33,580 nucleotides of DNA from Saccoglossus kowalevskii. Lineage: Eukaryota > Hemichordata > Enteropneusta > Harrimaniidae. Location of the stretch: NCBI RefSeq assembly GCF_000003605.2, contig NW_003146588.1, positions 1 to 33,580 on the forward strand, in the 5' to 3' direction. The notes under the pieces were generated by a model. It ran no database searches, was not told where the DNA came from, and saw nothing but the letters and a program-made list of their open reading frames with translations. Below are positions 33,268 through 33,580 of this stretch, one piece after another (positions within the stretch are counted from its first letter, which is position 1; the number at the start of each line of letters is the position of its first letter). A program made the position numbers and the translations under genes.

Positions 33268-33580
33268 GCAACAGTTCGTGTCACTAGAGTTCATGTGTTC
33301 AGGTCACATTACAACAGTTCATGTATTCAGGTCACATTACAACAGTTCATGTATTCAGGTCACATTGCAACAGTTCATGTGTTCAGGTCTCATTACAACA
33401 GTTCTAGTGTTCAGGTCACATTACAACAGTTCATGCATACAGGTCACATTACAACAGTTCATGCATTCGGGTAACACTACAACATTTCACGTGTTCAGGT
33501 CACACTACAACCGTTCATGTCACTAGAGTTCATGTATTCGGGTCACATTACAACAGTTCATGTGTTCAGGTCACATTACA
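33268..33580. repeat. Monomer block 39, truncated at window end
   Basis: About 11 units with no AAATTACAAAAG head, like the block after type B spacer 11. Private GGTCTCATTACAACAG and GTTCTAGTGTTC. Confidence 0.9.

Larger units (their letters stand above)
1..33580. repeat. Higher-order satellite array: 28-bp minisatellite with 39 interspersed ~252-bp spacers
   Basis: The whole window is tandem repeat. The 28-bp monomer (perfect copy at 372-399) has 9 A, 9 T, 6 C and 4 G, and contains one ATG and one AGGTCA. Common variants are TGCATTC or TGTGTTC for TGTATTC, ATTGCAAC for ATTACAAC, CAATAG for CAACAG, and the compound unit CGGGTAACACTACAAC. These variants recur in fixed order between spacers, which is what defines a higher-order repeat rather than a simple minisatellite. 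All monomers and spacers share one orientation. I find no unique sequence, splice structure, RNA gene or conserved frame. A eukaryotic nuclear satellite is the only reading I can support; the species and chromosomal location are not visible. Confidence 0.95.

Noticed and set aside
1-33580. CRISPR array (28-bp repeats at regular spacing)
   Set aside because: The 28-bp units are directly adjacent with no unique spacers between them, the longer interspersed segment is itself repeated 39 times, and no cas genes are present.
1-33580. Telomeric or subtelomeric repeat, or rDNA intergenic spacer
   Set aside because: No TTAGGG-type hexamers and no rRNA-like sequence anywhere in the window.
1-33580. 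Bacterial or phage genes and operons
   Set aside because: No non-repetitive coding sequence, no ribosome-binding-site pattern, and the structure is that of a eukaryotic satellite.

Overview
The window is 33.6 kb of satellite DNA and I see no protein-coding gene in it. Nearly every base belongs to one of two components: a 28-bp minisatellite monomer (a perfect copy is 372-399; core TTCAGGTCACATTACAAC, about 36% GC, no CpG in the consensus), and a non-monomeric segment of about 252 bp that I call the spacer. The spacer occurs 39 times, always in the same orientation. It covers roughly 9.8 kb; the remaining ~23.8 kb corresponds to about 850 monomers (my estimate, length divided by 28). The lack of genes, the AT-rich composition and the nested tandem structure suggest a nuclear eukaryotic heterochromatic array, probably from an animal. 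I cannot name the species.

Layout. Each higher-order repeat (HOR) is one spacer followed by a monomer block. Block lengths fall in classes: 186 bp (HOR period 436-439), 409 bp (period 660-661), intermediates that mostly differ from these by about 28 or 56 bp, and long blocks of 0.7-2.5 kb. Left part (1-10,700): mixed classes with long blocks at 1-1038 and 1757-3078. Middle (10,734-20,063): few spacers and 1.7-2.0 kb blocks. Right part (20,064-30,298): spacer-dense, including six consecutive 436-438-bp HORs at 27,015-29,637. End (30,471-33,016): one 2.5-kb block, then a divergent spacer. Over this lie larger duplications with offsets of about 1.07, 2.33, 3.1, 7.3 and 11.6-11.7 kb, traced through shared rare variants.

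The many apparent forward open frames are arithmetic. The monomer has no stop in any forward frame and 28 is one more than a multiple of 3, so a reading frame cycles through all three phases and gives a 28-residue repeat per 84 bp. Stop-creating variants (CAATAG, GGGTAACAC, TGTTAAGG, CACTAGAG) are frequent and tolerated, which argues against coding.

The most informative observation concerns the origin of the spacer. In the divergent copy at 33,017-33,267 it sits inside a monomer, flanked by CAACAG on both sides, as expected of an inserted element with a 6-bp target duplication. In most other copies the left flank reads CATCAG, one substitution away. The spacer also holds several short inverted repeats and a match to the classic YY1 core CCGCCATTTT. 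I infer that an insertion into a minisatellite was co-amplified into a HOR satellite. Clusters of single-base homopolymer changes suggest that parts of the sequence carry long-read errors.
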